A stretch of DNA of 33,971 bases, taken from assembly GCA_903960915.1 (NCBI GenBank), contig CAJCCO010000086.1:1-33971 (forward strand), read 5' to 3'. Below are positions 1 to 8,457 of this stretch, one piece after another (within the stretch, counting starts at the first letter, position 1; every line of letters begins with the position of its first letter). The position numbers were made by a program, and so were the translations under genes. The notes under the pieces are model-generated. The model ran no database searches and had not been told where the DNA came from. It saw only the letters and a list, made by a program, of their open reading frames with translations. The DNA is from an uncultured beta proteobacterium (GTDB lineage Bacteria; Pseudomonadota; Gammaproteobacteria; Burkholderiales; Burkholderiaceae_C).

Positions 1-707
1 CCCGACCAGATGCCGCCCAGCAGCACCACCGGCAAGGTGAGCGAGGGCGTGGCGCGGAACATCACGCCCGGCAATTTGGACACCGGCACATGCTCGGCTG
101 CCGGAATATTGCGGCGCTTGGCAATCAGCCAGATGGCGATCATCAGCGCGCCGCCCATCATCAAGCCAGGGATCAGGCCGGCCAGAAACAGGGCACCAAT
201 TGAAGCGCCGGAGATCAGCGCGTAGATCACCAGCGGGATCGAGGGAGGAATAATGGGCGCAATGGTGGCCGCCGCAGCGGTGATGGCGCAAGCCAGGCCG
301 GCCGGGTACTTGCCAATCTCGCGCATCATGCGCACCGCCACCAGCCCGGGGCCGGCGGCGTCGGTGATGGCGCTGCCGCTCATACTGGAAAAAATCATGC
401 TGACCAATACCGTGACATGGCCCATGCCGCCGCGGAAACGGCCGACCAGCGCATTGGCCATGGCCCACAGCCGTTCGCTGATGGAGGCGGCGTTCATGAT
501 GTTGGCCGCCAGAATGAACATCGGGATCGCCACCAGCACGTACATCGTCGTCATCTGGCCCATCACCTGGCCCACCAGCAGACCGATGTCCTGCCGGGTC
601 GTAAACAGGTAGACGGCGCCACCGCCGAACATCACCAACGCCAAGGGCAGCCGCATCAGGGCGCCAAAAACCACAGCGCCCACCAGGGCGTACAGACCCG
701 GTGTCAT
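1..707 (-). CDS. dctM: TRAP transporter large permease (DctM), 3' end outside window
   Basis: Reading leftward from the ATG at 705-707 there are about 235 codons with no stop before the window edge, so the C-terminal part is missing. The protein is a chain of hydrophobic helices with DctM hallmarks: IPMFILAANIMN near residue 60, a GRFRGGMGHV loop, SSMSGSAITDAAG and APIIPPSIPLVIYA. DctM is the 12-helix ion-coupled channel subunit of TRAP importers, which take up organic acids using a sodium gradient. Its ATG overlaps the TGA of the small permease gene (ATGA), so the two are translationally coupled. The substrate cannot be read from this subunit. Confidence 0.95.
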   Translation of the reverse strand, partial: MTPGLYALVGAVVFGALMRLPLALVMFGGGAVYLFTTRQDIGLLVGQVMGQMTTMYVLVAIPMFILAANIMNAASISERLWAMANALVGRFRGGMGHVTVLVSMIFSSMSGSAITDAAGPGLVAVRMMREIGKYPAGLACAITAAAATIAPIIPPSIPLVIYALISGASIGALFLAGLIPGLMMGGALMIAIWLIAKRRNIPAAEHVPVSKLPGVMFRATPSLTLPVVLLGGIWS

Positions 708-1222
708 GGTGTCTCCCTCTTGTCTTCACCGGTCCAGCGCGCCAGCTCAGCGGGCCAGCCCGGCGACATCAGGCGCCACAGGCTCAACAACTGACGCACC
801 ACAATGGCGATGAAGAAGATAGGAAAAATCGCGTAAACAAAGTCCAGCCGCATTTCCATCATGTCGGTCTTTTCACGCCATAGGAACAGGGTGTAGTCCA
901 CCATGCCGGGCAAAGCGGCGAACATCAAGATAACGAAGGCCAAATTGCCTACCAACAACATCAGGCGCTGTCGCTCGGGCGCCAGGTTAACAAACACAAT
1001 GTCAAACGAAATGTGCTCAGACCAGCGCAACACAAAGGCGCCGGTCCACAGCACCGACCACACCATCAACACAGTCACCGCCTCATCGGTCCAGCTGACT
1101 GGCCGGTTCAGCAAATAACGCATGCCCACCCCGTAGATGAACAGGATGAACACCAACCCCAGACTGAGGGTTGAAACGGCTTCAGCAAGCCGCTTGTACA
1201 AGGGTAAGACGTTGCGTTGCAT
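704..1222 (-). CDS. dctQ: TRAP transporter small permease (DctQ)
   Basis: The 172-residue protein has four predicted membrane helices (about 15-35, 45-65, 85-108 and 127-147) and the DctQ-family signature GMRYLLNRPVSWTDE after the first helix. This is the normal size and layout for the four-helix subunit that pairs with DctM in the inner membrane. It lies 26 bp downstream of the binding-protein gene and overlaps the large permease gene by 4 bp (ATGA), giving the order dctP-dctQ-dctM. Confidence 0.93.
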   Translation of the reverse strand: MQRNVLPLYKRLAEAVSTLSLGLVFILFIYGVGMRYLLNRPVSWTDEAVTVLMVWSVLWTGAFVLRWSEHISFDIVFVNLAPERQRLMLLVGNLAFVILMFAALPGMVDYTLFLWREKTDMMEMRLDFVYAIFPIFFIAIVVRQLLSLWRLMSPGWPAELARWTGEDKRETP

Positions 1223-1248
1223 GGTGTGATGAGTTCAGTTGCAATGGA

Positions 1249-2232
1249 TTATTTGACAGCTTGAATCCGGGCCAGCAGGCCTGGTTTCCATTTGGCAGCC
1301 ATGCCGGAGTTGTCATACTCTTTGAGCACCACGGTGCGAAACGCGGTGGCATCGGGCTCGCTGATGCGGATATTGGCAGCGCGGAAGGTGTCCAGCGCCG
1401 ATTTTTCGTCTAGCAGGGTTTTGGCAATCTGCATGTCGGCAGCTTCACGGGCTGACGTCCGCAGCTCGGCTTGCTGCGCCGGTGTCAGCTTGTCGAAAAA
1501 CGGTTTGGCGATGGCAATAAACACCGGTTGCACCAAGTGCTTAGTCAACACCACCTGCTTGGTCACCTCATGGAATTTCCAGTCACGCGTCATGCTGGTG
1601 GGGTTGTCCTGGGCATCGATGGCGCCGGTCTTCAAGGCCAGGTAGACCTCGGTGATGGGCATGGACACTGGCGTGGTGCCCAGCGCCTTGGCCAGGACCT
1701 GGAACGAAGCACCGGGTGGCATGCGCATCTTGGTGCCGGCCAGGTCAGAGGGCTTTTCGATCTTCTTGTCGTTGGTCAGGTTGACGGTGCGTGTGCCCAG
1801 GTAAGCGGTATCCAGGATCACCAGCCCGACCTTGGCCGCCACATCGTCGTAGTACTCTTTGCCGATGTCGCTGCGGAAAGTCTTGATCAGGTGGTCGGCA
1901 TCGCGGAACAGGTAAGCGGCGCTGAAGACGCCGTACTCGGGCAACTGGGCTTCGATCTCGAAGGTCACCGGGCTGGCCATCTCCAGGTTGCCGCGCTGCA
2001 TGGCTGGTAGTTCGGTACCTTGGCGAAACAGTGCACTGGCCGTGTGCACTGACACTTTGATGGCACCAGGAAACTTGGTTTCCATGCGCGCTTTCATCAT
2101 TCGAAACGCATCGGACAGCGGCGAGTTATCAGGCGCAGCGGTAGACACCCGAATTTCGGTTTGGGCCAGCGCCACAGGCGCAATACTGGCCACAGCCAGG
2201 GCTGCCGCAGCAGCAAGAATTAGACGTCTCAT
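1249..2232 (-). CDS. dctP: TRAP transporter solute-binding protein (DctP family)
   Basis: A 327-residue periplasmic binding protein with a Sec signal peptide (about 1-23, cleavage after ALA before QTEIRVS). The family core is clear: GTKMRMPPGASFQ, with the conserved ligand-carboxylate arginine at about R170, followed by TEVYLALKTGAIDAQDNP. That arginine suggests an organic-acid ligand, as in most DctP proteins. A strong Shine-Dalgarno (GAGGAG on the minus strand) precedes the ATG. It sits 90 bp downstream of the FAH-family gene and is the first TRAP gene. The specific ligand is unknown; co-transcription with a fumarylacetoacetase-family enzyme suggests a keto- or aromatic-derived acid, which is inference. 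Confidence 0.94.
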   Translation of the reverse strand: MRRLILAAAAALAVASIAPVALAQTEIRVSTAAPDNSPLSDAFRMMKARMETKFPGAIKVSVHTASALFRQGTELPAMQRGNLEMASPVTFEIEAQLPEYGVFSAAYLFRDADHLIKTFRSDIGKEYYDDVAAKVGLVILDTAYLGTRTVNLTNDKKIEKPSDLAGTKMRMPPGASFQVLAKALGTTPVSMPITEVYLALKTGAIDAQDNPTSMTRDWKFHEVTKQVVLTKHLVQPVFIAIAKPFFDKLTPAQQAELRTSAREAADMQIAKTLLDEKSALDTFRAANIRISEPDATAFRTVVLKEYDNSGMAAKWKPGLLARIQAVK

Positions 2233-2322
2233 GGTTTTTTCTCCTCAGTTAATTAAAAATGCACTTCGATCCATTACGCAACAGCCTGGATCCTTGGCCG
2301 ATGAAAACAAGGACGGTTGCGC

Positions 2323-3237
2323 CTAGCGCGGTGCCTGCACCACGACAGACAAGCGGCCAATGCCGGCAATTTCGGCGTCTACCTGGTCGCCTACTTTCAA
2401 AAAAGTTTTCGACGGCGTGCCCACGCCAGCCGGGGTACCGGTCAGCAACACATCGCCGGGGTCCAGCGTCATGATGCGTGAGGCAACCGACAGTTGCTCG
2501 GCCACGCTGAAGATCATGTCTTTGGCATGGCCGTCTTGTTTGGCTTGGCCGTTGACCCACAGTTTGAGCGAGCTGTTTTGCGGGTCGCCCAGCGCGCTGG
2601 CCGGCACCAGGCGCGGTCCCAGCGGGCAGCAGGTGTCATTGGCTTTGCCGGCCACCCAGTCGAGTTTGTAAAAGGTCTCGGGGGCGCGGTTGTGGTCACG
2701 CGCCGAGAAGTCAATCGCCACGGTGTAGGCGGCGACGTAATCCAGCGCGCCTTCCACTGGAATGTTTCGCGCGCGTTTCCCAATGACCAAGGCCAACTCG
2801 ATTTCCCAGTCAAACGCTTGCGTGCCGATGGGCATGTGCACCGTGGGGCCTTCGCCCACGACGGCATTGCGCGGTGGTTTCATGAAGAAGAACAAGCGCT
2901 GGTCTTCTTTCTTGGCGCCGGGCATGCCCATTTCAGCCAGGTGATCAAAGTAATTGGCGCCTGCGCACAGAATTTTTCCGGGGTAGAGCAAGGGGGCGAG
3001 CCGGTGCAAGGCGGTAACACGGTCCGCCTCGCTCACCTGGCGAGCCGCCTCGGGCAAATGGGGCCAAACCGCGTCGTAATGTTCAAACAGGCTGGCCACG
3101 GTGCTCAAGGCGGGCTGCCCAACCCGTGCCAGCGAAGGCGCCAGCGCATACAACTTGTCTTGTAGTTCCAGGCAGGCCACCGGGCCTTGTGCCGTTTGTA
3201 CCGTTGCCAGGGCCCACTGGCCAGCATGAGACGTCAT
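2323..3237 (-). CDS. Fumarylacetoacetate hydrolase (FAH) family protein
   Basis: The 304-residue protein has an N-terminal extension of about 85 residues and then the FAH catalytic fold: KILCAGANYFDHLAEMG (88-104), FFFMKPPRNAVVG (116-128), the metal-binding DWEIELALVIG (E145 and E147), AIDFSARD (D176) and a C-terminal GDVLLTGTPAGVG. The family cleaves C-C bonds in acylpyruvates and fumarylacetoacetate, or hydrates or decarboxylates 2-oxo acids, using Mg2+ or Mn2+. Length and motifs are complete. It is the first gene of the leftward operon and diverges from the GntR regulator gene, which probably controls it. The exact reaction is not determinable from sequence. Confidence 0.9.
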   Translation of the reverse strand: MTSHAGQWALATVQTAQGPVACLELQDKLYALAPSLARVGQPALSTVASLFEHYDAVWPHLPEAARQVSEADRVTALHRLAPLLYPGKILCAGANYFDHLAEMGMPGAKKEDQRLFFFMKPPRNAVVGEGPTVHMPIGTQAFDWEIELALVIGKRARNIPVEGALDYVAAYTVAIDFSARDHNRAPETFYKLDWVAGKANDTCCPLGPRLVPASALGDPQNSSLKLWVNGQAKQDGHAKDMIFSVAEQLSVASRIMTLDPGDVLLTGTPAGVGTPSKTFLKVGDQVDAEIAGIGRLSVVVQAPR

Positions 3238-3321
3238 AATTGTTCCTATAAATGTTTTATTAATTTATAATCGCATCGTAATTTTATAAAATGTATCGGT
3301 CAAGATATTTTTTAGGTACCT
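3238..3321. promoter_or_regulatory. Divergent promoter/operator between FAH operon and gntR
   Basis: This 84-bp gap is strikingly AT-rich against its surroundings. It holds a perfect TATAAT on the plus strand (3266-3271) and an inverted repeat TTTATAA (3264-3270) / TTATAAA (3284-3290) separated by 13 bp. It lies between divergent genes, one of which encodes a FadR-type GntR regulator, so it is the natural site for both promoters and an operator. No good -35 box was seen for the TATAAT, and the inverted repeat is not a textbook FadR-type operator. Confidence 0.5.
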
Positions 3322-4035
3322 ATGGAAACTACTGAGAGCCTGTCCCATGCCGAGCGCGCTTACCGTCGCTTGCGCAGCGAAATCTTGTACGGCGACCTGA
3401 TGCCTGGCGAGCGCTTGCGCGCTGCTGAGTTGCAGGACCGCTTCAGCCTGGGGCTGACGCCCATCCGCGAAGCCCTGATGCGCTTGTCGAGTGAGAACCT
3501 GGTGGAGGTTGACCCCAACCGGGGCTCGCGCGTGAGTGATGCCTCGCTGGCCGAGTTGACGGACTTGATGGCGACGCGCCGCGAGATCGAAAAACTCTGC
3601 CTGACCTCGGCCATGACCTATGGCGACACCGCCTGGGAAGGTGACATCGTGGCGGCATTGCACCGGTTGTCACGCACGCCGTTGCCCACTTCTAAAAATG
3701 ACCGCGAGGCGGCTACGCAGTGGGAAGCCCAGCACCGGAGTTTTCACTTTGCGCTGGTGAGTGCCTGCAAGGAAAAATGGTTGCTCAGGTTCTGGAACGT
3801 CTTGACCGACCATTCCGAGCGCTACCGTAAATACCGTTTGTTTCAACAGCAGGAACCGTCTGCCCCAACGCAAGTGCGCAACGTGAATGATGAACACCAG
3901 GCGCTGATGGACGCGGTGCTGCGTCGTGACATCCCCACGGCCACGCGGCTGATGCAAGAACACCTGAACGCCACCGAACAATCGGTAGCACGCCTGCTGA
4001 GTCAACTGCCACTAAATGCCAAGGAATCCTCATGA
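3322..4035 (+). CDS. GntR-family transcriptional regulator, FadR subfamily
   Basis: A 237-residue protein with an N-terminal winged HTH (about 10-75): AERAYRRLRSEILYGDLMPG, then LTPIREALMRLSSENLVE and the wing NRGSRVSDAS. It is followed by an all-helical FCD-type ligand domain containing LMATRREIEK, a central H-x3-F-H segment and a late DEHQALMDAVLRRD. FCD regulators usually bind small organic acids and repress adjacent catabolic or transport genes. It diverges from the FAH-TRAP operon and its TGA overlaps the ATG of the next gene (ATGA), so it is coupled to the EthD-like gene and probably autoregulated. Confidence 0.92.
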   Translation: METTESLSHAERAYRRLRSEILYGDLMPGERLRAAELQDRFSLGLTPIREALMRLSSENLVEVDPNRGSRVSDASLAELTDLMATRREIEKLCLTSAMTYGDTAWEGDIVAALHRLSRTPLPTSKNDREAATQWEAQHRSFHFALVSACKEKWLLRFWNVLTDHSERYRKYRLFQQQEPSAPTQVRNVNDEHQALMDAVLRRDIPTATRLMQEHLNATEQSVARLLSQLPLNAKESS

Positions 4036-4361
4036 TCATTCGCTCTGCTGTACTTGAAGGTACCCCCCGTGCGGACGACCGCGCCTCGTTTGACCAGCAC
4101 ATGGAAACCACGGTGCTCACAGCCATCGCCAGTTACCCCGGCATTTTGAAAGTGGTGTTGCGCAAACCGCTGGAGCAAGAGGCGGGCGCTCCGCTCATTT
4201 ACATGGTGTTTGACCTGTACTTTCCCAGCTTGCAAGCCATGCACGACGCCTTGGCCAGCCCGGTTCGCCAGACGGTGCGGGCCCAATTGGCGCAGGTCAT
4301 GGCTGGTTTTGAAGGCAAGGTCTACCACCTGGTGATGCAAGAAAGTGCAAGCGCCCCATGA
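4032..4361 (+). CDS. EthD-domain-like small protein
   Basis: A 109-residue protein resembling the EthD/dimeric alpha-beta barrel group: it starts MIIRSAVLEG, contains a central ASYPGILKVVLRKP strand-turn-strand and an IYMVFDLYFPSLQAMHDALASP segment like the D-x-YF-x4-AM-x2-AL pattern of these proteins. They form ferredoxin-like dimers and often assist or catalyse single steps in degradation pathways. It is joined by 4-bp overlaps to genes on both sides (gntR upstream, epimerase downstream), so it is made in step with them. Assignment rests on pattern and length; no catalytic residue can be named. Confidence 0.7.
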   Translation: MIIRSAVLEGTPRADDRASFDQHMETTVLTAIASYPGILKVVLRKPLEQEAGAPLIYMVFDLYFPSLQAMHDALASPVRQTVRAQLAQVMAGFEGKVYHLVMQESASAP

Positions 4362-5341
4362 GCACCCTGGTGCTTGGGGCCGGCCTGATTGGTAGCCTGA
4401 CGGCGCAGCAGTTGCTGGCCCAGGGCGACAGCGTGGTGCTGGCCGATTTACGCGTGCCGCAGTTGGCCCACTCAGGTGTTGGCCATCTCGCCACCCTGGC
4501 GCTGGATGTGACAGATTTCCCAGCGCTCATGGACGTCGTCAAGGCGCACGGCGTGACGCGCATCGTGCATACAGCGGCGCTCTTGTCCACGGCGATTCGC
4601 CAAGACCCTTTGCTCGGCATCCGCGTCAATGTCATGGGTACAGCCCACGTGTTGGAGTGTGCGCGGCTGCTGTCTTTGCAGCGCGTGGTGTTGGCCAGTT
4701 CCACCACGCTGGCTTACAACACTTTTGGTCAGCATGGACCGCAGGCCATGGAAGAAGATGTGCCCATGCGCTTGCTCAGTGAGCGCCCGGCCAGCATTTA
4801 TGCCGCCACCAAACTGGCGGGCGAGCAACTGGCCTTGCTCTACAGCGATCTGTATGGCGTGGAGACAGTGTCTTTGCGCTACGGCGCCGTGCTGGGGGGC
4901 GACCTGGAGCGGCCCACCAGTGTGCCCGGTCGCTTGATACAGACGCTGGTGCAGGCGGCACGCAGCGGCCAGGTCTGCGCGCTCAATGACCCGTTTCTGG
5001 TGTGGGGCGGACGCGAAGAATTTGTGGACGCCCGCGACTGCGCGCGTGCCAATGTCTGTGCCCTGCAAGCGCCCCACCTGAAGCAGCGTGTTTACAACGT
5101 GGCCAGTGGCGAATGGTTCACGCTGGGTGAATTTGTACAAGCCATGCAACGCGAGTGGCCACAGCTGCAAGTGCATCTGCCGACAGAACCCAGCACCGGC
5201 TTTGCGGGCTTTGCGCACCGGCGCCCATCGCCTTCCAACATGGAAGCGGCCAAGCTGGAGTTGGGTTTTCAAACCAACTTCACATTGGGTGATTCACTGG
5301 CTTATTGGTGCCGGGCCGCCAGTACAACAACGCAGGCATAG
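4358..5341 (+). CDS. NAD(P)-dependent epimerase/dehydrogenase (extended SDR)
   Basis: A 327-residue extended short-chain dehydrogenase. The dinucleotide-binding GAGLIGS lies at residues 7-13, followed by the acidic VVLADLR turn that favours NAD. Catalytic residues appear as ASSTTLAYN (serine region, about 113-121) and YAATKLAGE (Tyr-x3-Lys). A C-terminal substrate domain ends with the usual late helix (LGFQTNFTLGDSLAYW). Such enzymes oxidise or epimerise sugars and hydroxy acids. It is translationally coupled to the EthD-like gene (ATGA) and may oxidise the imported substrate of the TRAP system; that link is inference. Confidence 0.88.
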   Translation: MSTLVLGAGLIGSLTAQQLLAQGDSVVLADLRVPQLAHSGVGHLATLALDVTDFPALMDVVKAHGVTRIVHTAALLSTAIRQDPLLGIRVNVMGTAHVLECARLLSLQRVVLASSTTLAYNTFGQHGPQAMEEDVPMRLLSERPASIYAATKLAGEQLALLYSDLYGVETVSLRYGAVLGGDLERPTSVPGRLIQTLVQAARSGQVCALNDPFLVWGGREEFVDARDCARANVCALQAPHLKQRVYNVASGEWFTLGEFVQAMQREWPQLQVHLPTEPSTGFAGFAHRRPSPSNMEAAKLELGFQTNFTLGDSLAYWCRAASTTTQA

Positions 5342-5428
5342 TGCCTGCCTAGCGTGCCGCTCCAACGCTTGCTCGCCAAGCGGATTTGCCCGATATCATG
5401 TTTGCTTTGCAATCCCTAAGGCCAAAAC

Positions 5429-6622
5429 ATGAACGCTCCTTTGCCCCTGCCCGCGCTTGATGCCATCCGTGCCCATGAGGCCGAGATGGTGGCTATTCGG
5501 CATGAAATTCACGCCAACCCTGAATTGGCCTACCAAGAACACGCCACCAGCGATCTGGTGGCCGAGCGCTTGCAGCGCTGGGGCTGGGAAGTACACCGTG
5601 GACTGGGCGGCACCGGCGTAGTGGGCACCTTGCGGGCGGGCACCAGCAACCGGCGCATTGGCCTGCGCGCCGACATGGATGCGCTGCCTATTGCTGAGAC
5701 TTCTGGCAAGCCCTGGGCCAGCAAAGTGTTTGGCAAGATGCACGCCTGTGGCCATGATGGGCACACCGCCATGCTCTTGTCTGCGGCGCGTCATTTGGCG
5801 GCTACCCGCAACTTTGACGGCATCGTGCACGCTGTTTTCCAGCCGGCTGAAGAAGGGCTGGCGGGGGCGCTCAAGATGCTGGAGGACGGATTTCTGGAAC
5901 TCTTTCCCTGCGACGCCATGTTTGGCATGCACAACATGCCGGGTGTGCCCGAGGGTCAATTCATGGCCGTTCCTGGTTTTGCCATGGCCAGCGGCGACAC
6001 CTGCATCATCACCGTCAAGGGCACCGGGGGGCATGGCGCCATTCCTCAAACAGCGGTGGACCCGGTGCTGGCAGGGGCCAGCATTGTGATGGCCTTGCAA
6101 AGCATCGTGTCGCGCAATGTGCCGCCCTTGCACACCGGCATCATCACCGTGGGCGCCTTCTTGGCGGGAGATGCCCCCAATGTCATTCCGGGCACGGCTG
6201 AGCTGCGCCTGACGGTGCGCGCCATGCAACCCGAGGTGCGCGATTTGCTGGAAAAGCGCATTGCTGAAGTGGCGCAGGCGCAGGCCATCAGCTATGGCGC
6301 CACGGCCGAGGTGAACTACATCCGCCGCTACCCGGTGCTCAACAACACGCCGGAACACACCGAGTTTTGCAAGCAACTGGTGCGCGACTGGCTGGGCGAG
6401 GCCGGGCTGGTGGCTAAGGCGGAAGCCGTCACGGCCAGCGAAGACTTTGCTTTCTTTCTGGAGAGAGTGCCCGGCTGCTTCATCAACATAGGCAATGGCA
6501 TAGGCAGCGAAGGTGGCTGCATGGTGCATAACGCTGCTTATGACTTCAATGACCGGGTGCTGTCCACGGGGGCGACCTACTGGGTCAAACTGGCAGAGCG
6601 CTGGTTGGCGCCACAGCCCTGA
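5429..6622 (+). CDS. M20-family amidohydrolase (hippurate hydrolase/IAA-amino acid hydrolase-like)
   Basis: A 397-residue cytosolic metallo-amidohydrolase of the M20D type, with no signal peptide. Visible motifs are RADMDALPI (80-88), the metal-binding MHACGHDGH (104-112), FQPAEEG (138-143, catalytic Glu pair), GMHNMPG and a C-terminal ASEDFAFFLERVPG. A dimerisation domain lies between (TGGHGAIPQTAVDP). The family splits N-acyl amino acids such as hippurate, or related amides. It starts 87 bp after the epimerase gene and ends 191 bp before the peptide-type ABC importer, so it may have its own promoter while serving that importer's substrate. Confidence 0.93.
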   Translation: MNAPLPLPALDAIRAHEAEMVAIRHEIHANPELAYQEHATSDLVAERLQRWGWEVHRGLGGTGVVGTLRAGTSNRRIGLRADMDALPIAETSGKPWASKVFGKMHACGHDGHTAMLLSAARHLAATRNFDGIVHAVFQPAEEGLAGALKMLEDGFLELFPCDAMFGMHNMPGVPEGQFMAVPGFAMASGDTCIITVKGTGGHGAIPQTAVDPVLAGASIVMALQSIVSRNVPPLHTGIITVGAFLAGDAPNVIPGTAELRLTVRAMQPEVRDLLEKRIAEVAQAQAISYGATAEVNYIRRYPVLNNTPEHTEFCKQLVRDWLGEAGLVAKAEAVTASEDFAFFLERVPGCFINIGNGIGSEGGCMVHNAAYDFNDRVLSTGATYWVKLAERWLAPQP

Positions 6623-6674
6623 GCTGGACACTAAATTGAGGCTTGATAGGGAAAGCACTTAGTAGGGGAGGTCG

Positions 6675-6736
6675 TTGTTTGTCAACAATAGGTCGGAAAA
6701 CGATGAATTGAACTTTCTTTTACAAAGCACAATAAA
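6675..6736 (+). promoter_or_regulatory. Candidate promoter and operator upstream of the peptide-type ABC operon
   Basis: The 191-bp gap 6623-6813 contains an inverted repeat TTGTT (6675-6679) / AACAA (6684-6688) with a 4-bp centre. Downstream is a sigma-70-like pair TTGAAC (6708-6713) and AATAAA (6731-6736) with 17-bp spacing; each hexamer matches consensus at four of six positions. The inverted repeat sits just upstream of the -35, a usual place for an activator site. Moderate to weak: no experiment or comparison supports it here. Confidence 0.4.
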
Positions 6737-6813
6737 ACAGACTTTTTAAGTCCCGTGCGTTGAATTCTGAGTCCGTAGTCAAGTTTCATTCCAACCTTTA
6801 GGAGCTGTCCGCC

Positions 6814-8403
6814 ATGTCACAAGAACTTCAGTATTTGAGCCAACAAGTGGCGCTAGGGCGCAGTTCGCGCCGAGATTTTTTGGGTCGCGCGGCGGCTTTA
6901 GGCGTTTCGGCGGCCTTGGCCAACACCCTGCTGGCCAGCGCAGCCATGGCGGCCGGTCCTGTCAAGGGCGGTACCTTGAGAATTGGTTTGGTAGGCGGTG
7001 CAGCCACCGACAGCAATGACCCGGCCACGTTCGCCAGCCAAGTGATGTTCCACGTAGGACGTTGCTGGGGCGAGGAACTGCTGGGTACCACGCTGACGGG
7101 TGAGTTGGTGCCCAAATTGGCCACGGAGTGGAGTTCTTCTCCTGATGCCAAGGTCTGGACTTTCAAGATTCGCAAAGGCGTGCAGTTCCACAACGGCAAA
7201 GAAATGACTGCCGACGATGTGGTGGCCACCATGGAGCGCCATTCGGGGCCAGCCACCAAATCGGGTGCCCTGGGCATCATGCGCGGCATTGACAGCATCA
7301 AGCGCAATGGCGATACCGTGGTGTTCACCCTGAAGCAGCCCAACGCCGACATGCCGTACCTGCTGACCGACTACCACTTGCTGATTCAACCCAACGGTGG
7401 CAAAGACGCCGTCACGGCCGCCATTGGCACCGGCCCGTACCGCCTGGTCACCAACGAGCCCGGTGTGCGCCATATCGTGGCCCGCTTTGCCAACTACTGG
7501 GCCGGCAGTGTGCGTGCGCACGCGGAGCAGGTGGAGTTTGTGGTGCTCAATGACAGCACGGCGCGTACCGCGGCCTTGCAAAGCGGTCGGGTGCACATGA
7601 TCAACCGCGTGGACCCCAAAGTGGTGGACCTCATCAAGCGCGTGCCTGGCGTCACGATTCAGGCTTCATCCGGTCGGGCGCATTACGTGATGGTGGCCCA
7701 TTGCAATACGGCCCCCTTCAACAACCTGGACCTGCGACTGGCGCTGAAATTCGCCGTCAACCGCCAGGAGATGGTCGACAAAATCTTGCGTGGCTTTGGC
7801 TCAGTGGGCAATGACTTCCCCATCAACGCCGCTTACCCCCTGTTCTCCAACGACATTGAGCAGCGCGCCTTTGACACTGACAAGGCGGCTTTCCACTACA
7901 AAAAATCGGGCCACACCGGCAGCATCTTGCTGCGCACTTCTGATGTGGCCTTCCCTGGCGCCGTGGATGCGGCGTCTCTCTACCAGACCTCGGCAGCCAA
8001 GGCCGGTATCAAGCTGGAAATCAAGCGCGAACCGGGCGATGGTTATTGGTCTGAAGTCTGGAACAAGCAGCCCTTCTCCATGTCGTACTGGAGCGGCCGC
8101 GCCACCCAGGACCAGCATTACTCCACCGCTTTCCTCAGCACCTCGGACTGGAACGACACCCGTTTCAACAACCCCAAGTTTGACCAGATGTTGATGGCTG
8201 CCCGGGCTGAACTGAACCAGGCCAAACGCAAAGCCATTTACCGCGATATGGCGGTGATCGTGCGCGATGAAGGCGGTGTGATCGTTCCCATGTTCAACGA
8301 CACGGTGGATGCGACCGGACCCAAAGTGGGCGGCTTTATCAAAAACCCCAATGCTGAACTGATGGGTGGCTTTGCCGCCTCTGAGTGCTGGCTGGAAGCC
8401 TGA
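6814..8403 (+). CDS. ABC transporter substrate-binding protein, family 5 (peptide/opine/nickel type), Tat-exported
   Basis: A 529-residue family-5 solute-binding protein. The N-terminus carries a twin-arginine signal: SRRDFLGRAAALG at 18-30, a hydrophobic stretch, then ASAAMA just before the mature end near residue 47. The mature part shows the SBP_bac_5 pattern (ATEWSSSPDAKVWTFKIRKG, VQFHNGKEMTADDVV). The AGGAG at 6800-6804 supports the start. It is followed by matching permease and ATPase genes, so it is the ligand-capture subunit. Family members bind peptides, glutathione, opines or similar compounds; the neighbouring M20 and alpha/beta hydrolases hint at an amide or ester ligand. Confidence 0.94.
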   Translation: MSQELQYLSQQVALGRSSRRDFLGRAAALGVSAALANTLLASAAMAAGPVKGGTLRIGLVGGAATDSNDPATFASQVMFHVGRCWGEELLGTTLTGELVPKLATEWSSSPDAKVWTFKIRKGVQFHNGKEMTADDVVATMERHSGPATKSGALGIMRGIDSIKRNGDTVVFTLKQPNADMPYLLTDYHLLIQPNGGKDAVTAAIGTGPYRLVTNEPGVRHIVARFANYWAGSVRAHAEQVEFVVLNDSTARTAALQSGRVHMINRVDPKVVDLIKRVPGVTIQASSGRAHYVMVAHCNTAPFNNLDLRLALKFAVNRQEMVDKILRGFGSVGNDFPINAAYPLFSNDIEQRAFDTDKAAFHYKKSGHTGSILLRTSDVAFPGAVDAASLYQTSAAKAGIKLEIKREPGDGYWSEVWNKQPFSMSYWSGRATQDQHYSTAFLSTSDWNDTRFNNPKFDQMLMAARAELNQAKRKAIYRDMAVIVRDEGGVIVPMFNDTVDATGPKVGGFIKNPNAELMGGFAASECWLEA

Positions 8404-8407
8404 TGCA

Positions 8408-8434
8408 GCAACGCCTGCTAGTACCGGGCGTTGC
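8408..8434 (+). other. Intercistronic stem-loop between binding-protein and permease genes
   Basis: GCAACGCC (8408-8415) pairs perfectly with GGCGTTGC (8427-8434) around an 11-nt loop, five bases after the binding-protein stop codon. There is no T-tract, so it is unlikely to be a strong terminator. Stem-loops at this spot in ABC operons commonly stabilise the upstream message and let the binding protein be made in excess; that role is inferred here. Confidence 0.55.
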
Positions 8435-8457
8435 CACTTGAATTCAGGGCCAAGCCT

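Noticed and set aside
5396..6658. A 420-codon minus-strand frame opposite the M20 gene
   Set aside because: The plus strand carries complete M20 motifs; the antisense product is low in structure-like patterns and rich in His, Arg and Gly.
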